Source: Azotobacter paspali (GTDB lineage: Bacteria; Pseudomonadota; Gammaproteobacteria; Pseudomonadales; Pseudomonadaceae). From it: DNA of 64,000 nt. Shown here piece by piece: positions 34,917-43,916 of the stretch. The notes beneath the pieces were generated by a model. It did no database searches. It saw only the letters and a list, made by a program, of their open reading frames with translations, and was not told the DNA's origin. Numbering within the stretch: the stretch's first letter is position 1; each line of letters starts with the position of its first letter. The DNA is taken from the NCBI RefSeq assembly GCF_042434745.1, contig NZ_JBHLSS010000047.1; one strand, written 5' to 3'. The position numbers and the translations under genes were made by a program.

Positions 34917-36839
34917 ATGCCGGAGCCGATTCGCCTCAAAGACCACGAGAAGGACGCGCGCCTGGTGCGCGCGCGGGCCGTTGTCGGCGCCACGGCTATC
35001 GTGCTGCTGTCGCTGGTGCTGGTGGTGCGCCTGTACTACCTGCAGGTAGTTCAGTACGAGCATCACTCGACCCTGGCGGAAAACAATCGCATCCACGTGC
35101 AACCGATCCCGCCGAACCGCGGGCTGATCTTCGACCGCAACGGGGTGATTCTCGCCGATAACCGGCCGAGCTTCAGCCTGACGGTGACTCGCGAGCGTGC
35201 CGGCGACTGGCAGAAGGTGCTGGACACCATCGTCGAGGTGCTCGAACTCGGCGCGGAGGAGCGCGCCCTGTTCGAGAAGCGCGTGCGCCAGGGACGCCGG
35301 CCGTTCGAGCCGGTGCCGGTATTGTTCGAGCTGTCCGAGGAGCAGATCGCCCGCGTCGCGGTCAACCAGTTCCTTCTGCCGGGGGTGGAAGTGGCCGCCC
35401 AACTGGTCCGTCACTATCCGCAGGGCGAGCATTTCGCCCATTCGGTCGGCTACGTCGGGCGGATCAACGAGCGCGAACTGAAGAGGCTCGACCCGGTCGA
35501 CTACAGCGGCACCCACCATATCGGCAAGACCGGCATAGAACTGTTCTACGAGGATCTGCTGCACGGCCAGGTGGGCTACGAGGAGGTCGAGACCAACGCC
35601 CGCGGGCGGGTGCTGCGGGTGCTCAAGCATACCGCCCCGGTGCCCGGCAAGGATCTCACCCTGACCCTCGACCTGAACCTGCAAAAGGCCGCCGAGGCGG
35701 CCCTCGGCGACCGGCGCGGCGCAGTGATCGCCATCGACCCGGCGACCGGCGGCGTGCTGGCGATGGTCAGCCAGCCGAGTTTCAATCCCAACCTGTTCGT
35801 CACCGGGATCAGCCTCAAGGATTATGCCGCACTGCGCGATTCCATCGACCGTCCGCTCTACAACCGGGTGCTGCGCGGCATCTATCCGCCGGGTTCGACC
35901 ATCAAGCCGATGGTCGCCCTGGCCGGACTCGACAGCGGGGTGGTGGAGCGCAGCACGCGGGTCTTCGACCCCGGCTTCTTCCAGTTGCCCAACGTCAGCC
36001 ACAAGTACCGCAACTGGAACCGCGGCGGCGACGGCTGGGTGAACATGGAGGCGGCTATCACCCGTTCCAACGACACCTATTTCTATTCCTTGGCGCACCG
36101 CATGGGCATCGATCGCCTGCACCGCTATCTGAGTCAGTTCGGCATTGGCCAGCGGGTGTCCCTGGACATGTTCGAGGAGGCCTCCGGGCTGATGCCCTCG
36201 CGCGAATGGAAACGGGTCAGCCGGCGCCAAGCCTGGTATCCGGGGGAAACCCTGATCACCGGAATCGGCCAGGGCTACATGCTGGCCACCCCGCTGCAAC
36301 TGGCCCAGGCCACGGCCCTCCTGGCGAACAAGGGCAAGTGGCACCGTCCGCGCCTGCTGATGCAGGCCGACGGCCTGACCCCGGAGCAACTGGTGGCGGG
36401 CGGCCTTCTGGAGACGCGCCCGACACCGCCGGACATTCAACTCAGGGAGCCGCACAACTGGGACCTGATCAATTCCGACATGCAGCAGGTCATGCACGGT
36501 GCGCGCGGCACCGCGCACAAGGTCGGCGCCACGGCACACTACCGCATCGCTGGCAAGAGCGGCACGGCGCAGGTGGTGGCGATCCGCCAGGGCGAAAGGT
36601 ATAACCGCAACAAGGTGCAGGAGCGTCATCGCGACCATGCGCTGTTCATCGCCTTCGCCCCGGCCGAGAATCCGCAGATCGCCGTGGCGGTGATGGTGGA
36701 AAACGGCGAGTCCGGCTCCGGCGTCGCCGCGCCGGTGGCCAAGCAGGTGATGGACGCCTGGCTGCTCGACGAAAAAGGCCAGTTGAAGGCGACGGCGCAG
36801 TTCGCTGCGGCGCCGCAGGAGGGCATTCGTGAACAGTAG
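34917..36839 (+). CDS. mrdA: Penicillin-binding protein 2 (elongasome transpeptidase)
   Basis: A 640-residue class B PBP that crosslinks lateral-wall peptidoglycan with RodA. It has an N-terminal membrane anchor (residues about 21-43), a PBP dimer domain, then a transpeptidase with S327TIK (PPGSTIKP), SND and K547SGT. ATG at 34917 (MPEPIRLKDHEKDAR) matches the usual start; a TTG two codons earlier was not used. The stop codon TAG at 36837-36839 shares its last base with the left end of an inserted element. Before that insertion the 3' end probably overlapped the rodA start. Confidence 0.96.
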   Translation: MPEPIRLKDHEKDARLVRARAVVGATAIVLLSLVLVVRLYYLQVVQYEHHSTLAENNRIHVQPIPPNRGLIFDRNGVILADNRPSFSLTVTRERAGDWQKVLDTIVEVLELGAEERALFEKRVRQGRRPFEPVPVLFELSEEQIARVAVNQFLLPGVEVAAQLVRHYPQGEHFAHSVGYVGRINERELKRLDPVDYSGTHHIGKTGIELFYEDLLHGQVGYEEVETNARGRVLRVLKHTAPVPGKDLTLTLDLNLQKAAEAALGDRRGAVIAIDPATGGVLAMVSQPSFNPNLFVTGISLKDYAALRDSIDRPLYNRVLRGIYPPGSTIKPMVALAGLDSGVVERSTRVFDPGFFQLPNVSHKYRNWNRGGDGWVNMEAAITRSNDTYFYSLAHRMGIDRLHRYLSQFGIGQRVSLDMFEEASGLMPSREWKRVSRRQAWYPGETLITGIGQGYMLATPLQLAQATALLANKGKWHRPRLLMQADGLTPEQLVAGGLLETRPTPPDIQLREPHNWDLINSDMQQVMHGARGTAHKVGATAHYRIAGKSGTAQVVAIRQGERYNRNKVQERHRDHALFIAFAPAENPQIAVAVMVENGESGSGVAAPVAKQVMDAWLLDEKGQLKATAQFAAAPQEGIREQ

Positions 36840-37170
36840 GGCCTGTCGTCAATTGTTTCCCGTGTCGCGACGGAGCCTGTTCCGGTACGGGGCAAGGTGC
36901 GAGGAAGGGCGTTTGTCCGACTCATCCATGTGCTTCACTCCCACGGATCTTGCGCGTAAAAACGCTCCCGGCGTTTTCATGGTCGTTCCGAATGAACGAC
37001 GAGCGACGCGGCGCGATGCCGAAGCAGGCCCGTCCCGCCGGATTGCGCCGGAAATGGAGCCATGCGGCGTTGCGGCCCTCGGTAAGGGAACGACCATTGT
37101 CCGCAGGTTGCACCTACCCGGCTCCGCTTCCGGCAGCAACGCAACCGGGGAGATGCTTGATGACAGGCCC
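36839..37170. mobile_element. 332-bp non-autonomous element inserted at the mrdA-rodA junction
   Basis: The ends are inverted repeats: GGGCCTGTCGTCAATTG on the left (36839-36855) and the complement of CTTGATGACAGGCCC on the right (37156-37170), matching over the outer 14 bases except one. TA flanks both sides (36837-36838 and 37171-37172), a 2-bp target duplication as in IS630/Tc1-type and some IS5-group elements. Deleting the element plus one TA recreates GTG AAC AGT AGC TTC GAT, an in-frame rodA start overlapping the mrdA stop. The interior has short hairpins (for example TCGTTC/GAACGA near 36981-36997) and no transposase. The right repeat contains the ATG now used by rodA. Confidence 0.85.
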
Positions 37171-38308
37171 TAGCTTCGATCGCACCCTGTCTGACGAGGA
37201 TGTGCTGCGCCGTCGCGCCACCCTGCTGCAGCGTCTGCACATCGACGGCCCGCTGCTGCTGCTATTGCTGCTGCTCGCCGCCGGCAGCCTGTTCATTCTC
37301 TATTCGGCCAGCGGCAAGAACCTCGACCTGCTGATGAGGCAGGCCAGTTCGTTCGGCCTCGGCCTGCTCGCCATGCTGGTCATCGCTCAGTTGGAGGTGC
37401 GCTTCATCGCGCGCTGGGTGCCGCTGGCCTACGTCCTGGGGGTGATCCTGTTGTTGATCGTGGACGTGATAGGGCACAACGCCATGGGCGCCACCCGCTG
37501 GATCGACATTCCCGGAGTGATCCGTTTCCAGCCCTCGGAGTTCATGAAGATCATCATGCCGGCGACCATCGCCTGGTATCTCGCCCGCAATAACCTGCCG
37601 CCAGGGCTCAGGCACACCGCCGTCACCCTGGTGCTGATCGGCATACCCTTCGTGCTGATCGTGCGCCAGCCGGATCTCGGCACCTCGCTCTTGATCCTCG
37701 CCTCCGGGGCCTTCGTGCTGTTCGTCGCCGGACTGCCCTGGCTGTGGATCATCGGCGCGGTAGCGGCCGTGGTGCCGGTCGCCGTGGGGATGTGGTACTT
37801 CGTCCTGCACGACTACCAGAAACAGCGTATCCATACCTTCCTCGATCCCGAAAGCGACCCTTTGGGCACCGGCTGGAACATCATCCAGTCGAAGGCGGCG
37901 ATCGGCTCGGGCGGGGTGTTCGGCAAGGGTTGGCTGCTCGGCACCCAGTCGCACCTGGATTTTTTGCCGGAAAGCCATACGGACTTTATCATTGCCGTCC
38001 TGGCCGAGGAGTTCGGGCTGGTCGGCGCCTGTCTGCTGTTGCTGATCTACCTGTTGCTGATCGCCCGCGGGCTGGTGATCACCGTGCAGGCGCAGACGCT
38101 GTTCGGCAAGCTCTGGGCCGGAGGTCTGACCATGACCTTCTTCGTTTATGTATTCGTCAACATCGGTATGGTCAGTGGCCTGTTGCCGGTGGTGGGCGTA
38201 CCCCTGCCGTTCATTAGCTACGGTGGAACTTCACTGGTGACCCTGCTGTCAGGGTTTGGGGTTTTGATGTCGATCCACACCCATCGCAAATGGATCGCGC
38301 AAGTTTGA
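37160..38308 (+). CDS. rodA: Peptidoglycan glycosyltransferase RodA
   Basis: A 382-residue SEDS-family polymerase that builds glycan strands with PBP2 in the elongasome. It has about ten membrane segments. Family marks include HNAMGATRWIDIPG, RFQPSEFMKI, QPDLGTSLL, SHTDFIIAVLAEEFGL and PLPFISYGGTSL. The current ATG (37160), preceded by GGGGAG at 8 bases, lies inside the right end of an inserted element; the first residues MTGP are therefore element-derived, with native sequence resuming at SFDRTLS. The insertion puts 320 bp between mrdA and rodA, normally overlapping genes. Confidence 0.95.
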   Translation: MTGPSFDRTLSDEDVLRRRATLLQRLHIDGPLLLLLLLLAAGSLFILYSASGKNLDLLMRQASSFGLGLLAMLVIAQLEVRFIARWVPLAYVLGVILLLIVDVIGHNAMGATRWIDIPGVIRFQPSEFMKIIMPATIAWYLARNNLPPGLRHTAVTLVLIGIPFVLIVRQPDLGTSLLILASGAFVLFVAGLPWLWIIGAVAAVVPVAVGMWYFVLHDYQKQRIHTFLDPESDPLGTGWNIIQSKAAIGSGGVFGKGWLLGTQSHLDFLPESHTDFIIAVLAEEFGLVGACLLLLIYLLLIARGLVITVQAQTLFGKLWAGGLTMTFFVYVFVNIGMVSGLLPVVGVPLPFISYGGTSLVTLLSGFGVLMSIHTHRKWIAQV

Positions 38309-38322
38309 AGAGTAGCGGATCG

Positions 38323-39351
38323 ATGTACATACGGCGTGGCCGGGTGGCCGGAACCCTGTCTTTGGCCAGCCTGGCGGGCTCCTTGGGGCTGAGCTGCGCG
38401 CTGCATGGCGGCGCGGTGCTGGCTGGCGATTACGCGGATTCACCGCAGGTCGACGAATTCATCGCGGAGATGACCCGCGACTATGGCTTTGCTAGCGAAC
38501 AGTTGTTCGGTCTGTTCCGCGAGGCGCAGCGCAAGCAGCCGATCCTCGACGCCGTCTCGCGGCCGGCGGAGCGGGCCAAGCCATGGAAGGAATACCGGCC
38601 GATCTTCATCACCGAGGCCCGCGTGGCCCGCGGCCTGGATTTCTGGCGCGAGCACGAGGAGGCCCTGGCCCGCGCCGAACGGGAATACGGCGTGCCGGCC
38701 CAGGTGATAGTCGCGATCATCGGCGTGGAAACCTTCTACGGACGCAACACCGGCAACTACCGGGTGATCGACGCGCTGTCCACTCTGGGCTTCGATTACC
38801 CGCCGCGAGCGCCCTTCTTCCGCAAGGAGCTGCGCGAGTTCCTGCTGATGACCCGCGAGGAGCAGGTCGACCCGCTCACCCTGACCGGCTCCTACGCCGG
38901 TGCCATGGGGCTGCCGCAGTTCATGCCGAGCAGCTTCCGCGCCTATGCGGTGGACTTCGACAGCGACGGCCACATCGACATCTGGAAGAACCCGACCGAC
39001 GCCATCGGCAGCGTCGCCAGCTATTTCAGGCACCACGGCTGGGTCGCCGGCGCGCCGGTGGCCAGCCGTGCCGATATCGCAGGAACCGAGGCCGAAAAAG
39101 GCTTGTCCGCCGGGCTGGACCCGGCGATGAGCGTCGGCGAACTGCGCAGCCTCGGCTGGCGTAGCCGCGACTCTCTCGACGACGGCCTGCCGGTCACCGC
39201 CTTTCGCCTGGAAGGCGCCGACGGCGACGAGTACTGGATGGGGCTGCCGAACTTCTACACGATCACCCGCTACAACCGCAGCGTGATGTACGCCATGGCG
39301 GTGTACCAGCTCTCCGATCTGCTGCTTCAAACGCGGAGCGGCCGCCGATGA
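38323..39351 (+). CDS. mltB: Lytic murein transglycosylase B (MltB/SltB1 type)
   Basis: A 342-residue family 3 lytic transglycosylase. It has an N-terminal signal sequence (SLASLAGSLGLSCALHGGAVLAG), and the catalytic glutamate is E136 in IIGVETFYGRNTG. Substrate-cleft segments GSYAGAMGLPQFMPSSFRAYAVD and FDSDGHIDIWKN follow. It cleaves glycan strands to 1,6-anhydro-muropeptides. The ATG at 38323 is preferred, giving a compact signal peptide; an ATG at 38290 inside rodA would add 11 residues. No canonical lipobox precedes the cysteine, so it may be soluble periplasmic (as SltB1) rather than a lipoprotein. Overlaps rlpA by 4 bases. Confidence 0.93.
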   Translation: MYIRRGRVAGTLSLASLAGSLGLSCALHGGAVLAGDYADSPQVDEFIAEMTRDYGFASEQLFGLFREAQRKQPILDAVSRPAERAKPWKEYRPIFITEARVARGLDFWREHEEALARAEREYGVPAQVIVAIIGVETFYGRNTGNYRVIDALSTLGFDYPPRAPFFRKELREFLLMTREEQVDPLTLTGSYAGAMGLPQFMPSSFRAYAVDFDSDGHIDIWKNPTDAIGSVASYFRHHGWVAGAPVASRADIAGTEAEKGLSAGLDPAMSVGELRSLGWRSRDSLDDGLPVTAFRLEGADGDEYWMGLPNFYTITRYNRSVMYAMAVYQLSDLLLQTRSGRR

Positions 39352-40307
39352 CGAGCCGTGCTGCCCTGTCGATCCGTTTGCTCCTGCTCGGCGGCCTGGC
39401 GCTGCTGGTCAGTTGCTCCAGCACGTCGCCGGAGCGCGGCGCGGCGTCGTCCGGGACCAAGCCGAGCCAGCCGCGTCCGCTCAAGGACGGTGCGCCCTGG
39501 TGGGACGTCGACGTCTCGAAGATTCCCGATGCGGTGCCCACGCCTCACTACGGGCCGGTCAAGGCCAACCCCTACACGGTACTGGGCAAGACCTACTATC
39601 CGATGAACGACGGCCGCCGCTACAAGGCCACCGGTACCGCCTCCTGGTACGGCACCAAGTTCCACGGGCAGGCTACCGCCAACGGCGAACTCTACGATCT
39701 CTACGGGATGAGCGCGGCGCACAAGACCCTGCCGCTGCCCAGTTATGTCCGGGTGACCAACCTGGATAACCATAAAAGCGTGATCCTGCGGGTCAACGAC
39801 CGCGGTCCCTTCTATTCGGAGCGGATCATCGACCTGTCCTTCGCCGCGGCGAAGAAGCTCGGCTATGCCGAGACCGGCACCGCGCGGGTTAGCGTGGAGG
39901 GCATCGATCCGCAAGAGTGGCTGGCCCAGCAGGGTCGCAAGCCACCGCTGGCGCCGACCCGGCCGCCGTTGGCCGAGGCGCGGCCGGCGGCGCAGCCGAT
40001 CGAGGAGTACTCGCCGCCGCCCGCGCAACATGCGGCCCCCGTGTTTCCCACGGCGGTCGCCGTGCCGGACGCAGGGCTGTACCTGCAGGTCGGTGCCTTC
40101 GCCAATCCGGATGCGGCGGAGCTGCTCAAGGACAAGCTCAGCCGGATCAGTTCCACCCCGGTGTTCGTCAGCTCAGTGGTACGCGACCGGCAGATCTTCC
40201 ACCGTGTGCGTCTTGGCCCGATCGGCAGCCAGGACGAGGCGCGCCGGCTGCAGGACAGCGTGCGCTTGGCCAGACTCGGCCAGCCGACCCTGGTCAGGCT
40301 CGATTGA
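39348..40307 (+). CDS. rlpA: Septal-ring lytic transglycosylase RlpA
   Basis: A 319-residue lipoprotein (lipobox LLVSC, Cys23) with a double-psi beta-barrel domain (GTASWYGTKFHGQATANGELYD...VRVNDRGPF...IDLSFAAAKKLG). A Pro-rich linker and a C-terminal SPOR domain (LYLQVGAFANPDAAELL) follow. In P. aeruginosa RlpA cleaves denuded glycans at the septum. It lies in the conserved order between mltB and dacA and starts by ATGA overlap with mltB. Confidence 0.95.
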   Translation: MTSRAALSIRLLLLGGLALLVSCSSTSPERGAASSGTKPSQPRPLKDGAPWWDVDVSKIPDAVPTPHYGPVKANPYTVLGKTYYPMNDGRRYKATGTASWYGTKFHGQATANGELYDLYGMSAAHKTLPLPSYVRVTNLDNHKSVILRVNDRGPFYSERIIDLSFAAAKKLGYAETGTARVSVEGIDPQEWLAQQGRKPPLAPTRPPLAEARPAAQPIEEYSPPPAQHAAPVFPTAVAVPDAGLYLQVGAFANPDAAELLKDKLSRISSTPVFVSSVVRDRQIFHRVRLGPIGSQDEARRLQDSVRLARLGQPTLVRLD

Positions 40308-40369
40308 GACCAGGCCCCTCTCCATAGCCCGCAAGGGTGTGTTCGACCAGCCAACGACCCCGAGGAACG

Positions 40370-41572
40370 ATGAAAACCACCCGACTTGTGCAACGCCTTT
40401 TCCTGGCCCTCCTGATCGGCGTGCCGAGCGCCTGGGCCGCCGAGCCTCAGCCCCAGCCCACGCCGGCCCCGGCGCGGGCCGCGGAGCCGCAGGCCATTCC
40501 GGCGCCGCCGCAACTGGCCTCCACCGCCTATCTGCTGATGGATGCCGCCAGCGGCCAGGTGCTGATCGAGAGCAACGGCGATCAGCGCCTGCCGCCGGCC
40601 AGCCTGACCAAGCTGATGACCGCCTATATCGCCACCCTGGAGATCAAGCGCGGGCAGATCAAGGAAAGCGACCTGGTCACCGTCAGCGAGCGCGCTTGGC
40701 GTACCGGCGGTTCGCGGATGTTCATCCAGGTCGGCACCCAGGTGAGCGTCAGCGACCTGCTGCACGGCATCATCATCCAGTCCGGCAACGACGCCAGCGT
40801 GGCGCTGGCCGAGCACATCGCCGGCAGCGAGGACGCCTTCGCCGACATGATGAACGCCACCGCCCAGCGCCTCGGCCTGAGCAACACCCACTTCATGAAC
40901 GCCACCGGCCTGCCGCATGCGGAGCACTATTCCTCGGCCCACGACATGGCCAAGCTGGCCCGCGCAATCATCTACGACGATCCGGCGCATTATGCGATCT
41001 ACGCGCAGAAGGAATTCTTTTGGAACAACATCAAGCAGCCGAACCGCAACCTGCTGCTGTGGCGCGACAAGACCGTGGACGGTTTGAAGACCGGCCACAC
41101 CGACGAGGCCGGTTACTGTCTGGTGGCTTCCGCGGTACGCGACGGCCAGCGGCTGATCGCCGTGGTGTTCGGCACCAAGAGCGAACAGGCGCGCGCCGCC
41201 GAAACCCAGAAGCTGCTGACTTACGGCTTCCGCTTCTTCGAGACCCAGACCTTCTTCCAGAAGAATGTCGAGCTGGCCCGTTCGCCGGTCTGGAAAGGCG
41301 CCAACAACGAGGTTAGGATCGGTCTGGCCGAGGATTTGACCCTGACCCTGCCGCGCAACCAGCTCAAGCAAGTGACCACCACCAGCGCCTTCGAGCCGCA
41401 ACTGATCGCGCCGATCCAGCAGGGCGCCGTGGTCGGCAAGGTCGAGGTCCGGCTAGGCGAGCAGGTGTTGCGCAGCGTTGATCTGATAGCCCTGGAAGCC
41501 GTCGAGGAGGGTGGTCTGTTCCGTCGTCTATGGGATAGCATCCGTCTGTTCTTCTACAGTTTGTTCAACTGA
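40370..41572 (+). CDS. dacA: D-alanyl-D-alanine carboxypeptidase (PBP5/6 type)
   Basis: A 400-residue low-molecular-weight PBP. It has a signal peptide (LFLALLIGVPSAWAAEP), a Pro/Ala-rich spacer, and the active-site motif S78LTK (PPASLTKLMTAY). SGND and DGLKTGHTDEAGYC follow, then the PBP5 C-terminal domain and an amphipathic anchor (LFRRLWDSIRLFFYSLFN). It trims the terminal D-Ala of stem peptides. ATG at 40370 has GAGGAA just upstream; an in-frame ATG 11 codons earlier does not. Called dacC in P. aeruginosa annotation. Confidence 0.95.
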   Translation: MKTTRLVQRLFLALLIGVPSAWAAEPQPQPTPAPARAAEPQAIPAPPQLASTAYLLMDAASGQVLIESNGDQRLPPASLTKLMTAYIATLEIKRGQIKESDLVTVSERAWRTGGSRMFIQVGTQVSVSDLLHGIIIQSGNDASVALAEHIAGSEDAFADMMNATAQRLGLSNTHFMNATGLPHAEHYSSAHDMAKLARAIIYDDPAHYAIYAQKEFFWNNIKQPNRNLLLWRDKTVDGLKTGHTDEAGYCLVASAVRDGQRLIAVVFGTKSEQARAAETQKLLTYGFRFFETQTFFQKNVELARSPVWKGANNEVRIGLAEDLTLTLPRNQLKQVTTTSAFEPQLIAPIQQGAVVGKVEVRLGEQVLRSVDLIALEAVEEGGLFRRLWDSIRLFFYSLFN

Positions 41573-41642
41573 ACCTCGACCGACCGCCGCCCGCCGTTTC
41601 CGGCGGGTGGCCGTCCCCGCGGGCCGACCGTCCGCCGCCGCC

Positions 41643-41921
41643 ATGACCGATACCGACGTACAAGCTCCGAAAATCGAATTTCCCTGCGAGCGCTACCCGA
41701 TCAAGGTGATCGGCGATGCCGGCGAGGGCTTCGCCGACCTGGTGGTCGAAGTGATCCAGCGGCATGCGCCCGACCTGGACAGTTCCACCCTTAGGTTGCG
41801 CGATAGCCGCAACGGACGCTTCCTCTCGGTACAGGTGCTGATCACCGCCACCGGCGTCGAGCAACTGCAGGCCATCCACCTCGACCTGCGCGCCACCGGG
41901 CGCGTGCACATGGTACTCTGA
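41643..41921 (+). CDS. ybeD: YbeD-family (DUF493) protein
   Basis: A 92-residue DUF493 protein with a ferredoxin-like ACT-type fold. Family text includes FPCERYPIKVIGDAGEGFADLVVEVIQRHAP and SRNGRFLSVQVLITATGVEQL. Its function is unknown, but it constantly lies between dacA and lipB, and is proposed to be linked to lipoate metabolism. The stop overlaps the lipB start by one base (TGATG). Confidence 0.93.
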   Translation: MTDTDVQAPKIEFPCERYPIKVIGDAGEGFADLVVEVIQRHAPDLDSSTLRLRDSRNGRFLSVQVLITATGVEQLQAIHLDLRATGRVHMVL

Positions 41922-42577
41922 TGACGGCAGTGATCGGTGTCCGCGAACTGGGCCTGCTCGACTACCTGCCGGCCTGGCAGGCGATGCAGCGCTTCACCGA
42001 CCAGCGGGGAGCACAGACGCCCGACGAACTCTGGCTGCTCGAGCATCCCCCGGTGTTCACCCAGGGCCAGGCCGGCAAAGCCGAGCATCTGCTGTTCCCC
42101 GGCGACATTCCGGTGGTGCAGGTGGACCGCGGCGGTCAGGTGACCTACCACGGCCCTGGCCAGTTGGTCGGCTACCTGCTGCTAGATGTGCGTCGTTCGG
42201 GGATAGGCGTGCGCGAACTGGTCAGCCGCATCGAGCGCAGCCTGATCGAGCTGCTTGCCGGCTACGACGTGGAGGCCCATGCCAGGCCGGATGCGCCGGG
42301 GGTCTATGTCGGCGAGATGAAGATCGCCTCCCTCGGCCTGCGCATCCGCAACGGCCGCTCTTTCCATGGACTGGCGCTGAACGTGGACATGGACCTGGCG
42401 CCCTTCCAGCGCATCAATCCCTGCGGCTATGCCGGCATGCTCATGACACAACTCAAGGATCAGGCCCGCGGGCCGGTCGAATTCGCCGAGGTGCGCAGCC
42501 GCCTGCGTGCACAGCTCGCTGCGCAGCTCGGTTACGCTGAAGCGAAGACCCTTATGGGCGGGATCGAAAGCATATGA
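41921..42577 (+). CDS. lipB: Octanoyl-ACP:protein octanoyltransferase
   Basis: A 218-residue LipB that moves octanoyl from ACP to lipoyl domains, the first step of endogenous lipoate synthesis. Motifs: RGGQVTYHGPGQLVGYLLLD, GVYVGEMKIASLGLRIRNG (catalytic Lys) and INPCGYAGM with the catalytic Cys at 168. Overlaps lipA by 4 bases. Confidence 0.96.
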   Translation: MTAVIGVRELGLLDYLPAWQAMQRFTDQRGAQTPDELWLLEHPPVFTQGQAGKAEHLLFPGDIPVVQVDRGGQVTYHGPGQLVGYLLLDVRRSGIGVRELVSRIERSLIELLAGYDVEAHARPDAPGVYVGEMKIASLGLRIRNGRSFHGLALNVDMDLAPFQRINPCGYAGMLMTQLKDQARGPVEFAEVRSRLRAQLAAQLGYAEAKTLMGGIESI

Positions 42578-43551
42578 GTACGACGGAAACCACGGGCAAG
42601 AGCCCGGCCAAGGTCGAAACCGGAGTCAAGCTGCGTGGCGCGGAGAAGGTCGCCCGCATCCCGGTAAAAGTCATTCCGACCGAGGAGCTGCCGCGCAAGC
42701 CGGACTGGATCCGCGTGCGCATGCCGGCTTCCCCCGAGGTCGAGCGGATCAAGCAACTGCTGCGCCAGCACAAGCTGCACAGCGTCTGCGAGGAGGCCTC
42801 CTGCCCGAACCTCGGCGAATGCTTCGCCGGCGGCACCGCTACCTTCATGATCATGGGCGACATCTGCACCCGCCGCTGCCCATTCTGCGACGTCGGCCAC
42901 GGCCGCCCGAACCCGCTCGACCCCGACGAGCCGAGGAACCTCGCTGTCGCCGTCGCCGACCTGCGCCTGAAGTACGTGGTGATCACCTCGGTGGACCGCG
43001 ACGATCTGCGCGACGGTGGCGCCCAGCACTTTGCCGACTGCCTGCGCGAGATCCGCCGGCTGAGTCCCGGCACCCAGTTGGAAACCCTGGTGCCGGACTA
43101 TCGCGGACGTATGGAGATCGCTCTCGACATTACCGCGGCCGAGCCGCCGGACGTGTTCAACCACAACCTGGAAACCGTGCCGCGCTTGTACAAGGCCTCG
43201 CGTCCGGGGGCGGACTTCGAATGGTCGCTGGACCTGCTGGAGGCTTTCAAGAAGCGCGTACCGGCTGTGCCGACCAAGTCCGGGCTGATGCTCGGCCTCG
43301 GCGAAACCGACGAAGAAGTGATCGAGGTGATGAAGCGCATGCGCGAGCACGAGATCGACATGCTCACCCTCGGCCAGTATCTGCAGCCCTCGCGCAACCA
43401 CCTGGCGGTGCAGCGCTTCGTCCATCCCGACACCTTCGCCTGGTTCGCCGAAGAGGGCGAAAAGATGGGCTTCAAGAACGTCACCTCCGGCCCGCTGGTG
43501 CGTTCCTCCTATCACGCCGACCAGCAGGCCCACGGCGCGAAAGGCGACTGA
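42574..43551 (+). CDS. lipA: Lipoyl synthase
   Basis: A 325-residue radical-SAM enzyme inserting two sulfurs into octanoyl groups. Both Fe-S clusters are visible: the auxiliary cluster CEEASCPNLGEC and the SAM cluster CTRRCPFC. The C-terminal RSSYHADQQ with the conserved serine ligand is also present. It uses the LipB product. Last gene of the conserved operon before the accessory interval. Confidence 0.97.
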   Translation: MSTTETTGKSPAKVETGVKLRGAEKVARIPVKVIPTEELPRKPDWIRVRMPASPEVERIKQLLRQHKLHSVCEEASCPNLGECFAGGTATFMIMGDICTRRCPFCDVGHGRPNPLDPDEPRNLAVAVADLRLKYVVITSVDRDDLRDGGAQHFADCLREIRRLSPGTQLETLVPDYRGRMEIALDITAAEPPDVFNHNLETVPRLYKASRPGADFEWSLDLLEAFKKRVPAVPTKSGLMLGLGETDEEVIEVMKRMREHEIDMLTLGQYLQPSRNHLAVQRFVHPDTFAWFAEEGEKMGFKNVTSGPLVRSSYHADQQAHGAKGD

Positions 43552-43916
43552 TCGTCCGCCGCGCGGGAGGTTTCGAACGGGGCCTGCGCGCCTCGGAGCG
43601 GAATGTTCCCGCCCCGGCCTCATGCTCTCCATGCCTAGCGCGGAGCCCTCGGCAGCCGCCCGCCGGAAAACGCGAATCTTTTGCGCCCCCCTCGGTCAAG
43701 ACCTAAGTGTCCTGGGGCCGGAGTCCGTCCAGCGTTCGACCGGCCGGCCCGGATCGCGGCTTCCCGGCCGCGCGCCGCTCGCGCCCGCATGGCACGGTCC
43801 GGGGCTCGGGATATCGGACTCCGGTCGCGGCACTTTGCTCGCATGCTTTCGCGCTCTATGGGCGCTCGCCGCGCCGCTCGGTCCGGATTTCGGACTCTCA
43901 TCCAGCGGGGTTTGCC
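43552..43916. other. 365-bp gap without recognisable gene
   Basis: The gap between lipA and the TPP-enzyme gene is GC-rich with no open frame that resembles a protein. It marks the point where the conserved gene order is interrupted. No terminator with a T-run and no promoter with both hexamers was identified. Confidence 0.5.

Noticed and set aside
36950..37159. Upstream extension of the rodA frame to 36950
   Set aside because: It reads through the inserted element, lacks RodA similarity, and the ATG at 37160 has a good ribosome-binding site.
43552..43916. Possible small gene between lipA and the TPP-enzyme gene
   Set aside because: Open frames here are Arg/Pro-rich and continuous with shadows of neighbours; no start site or motif.
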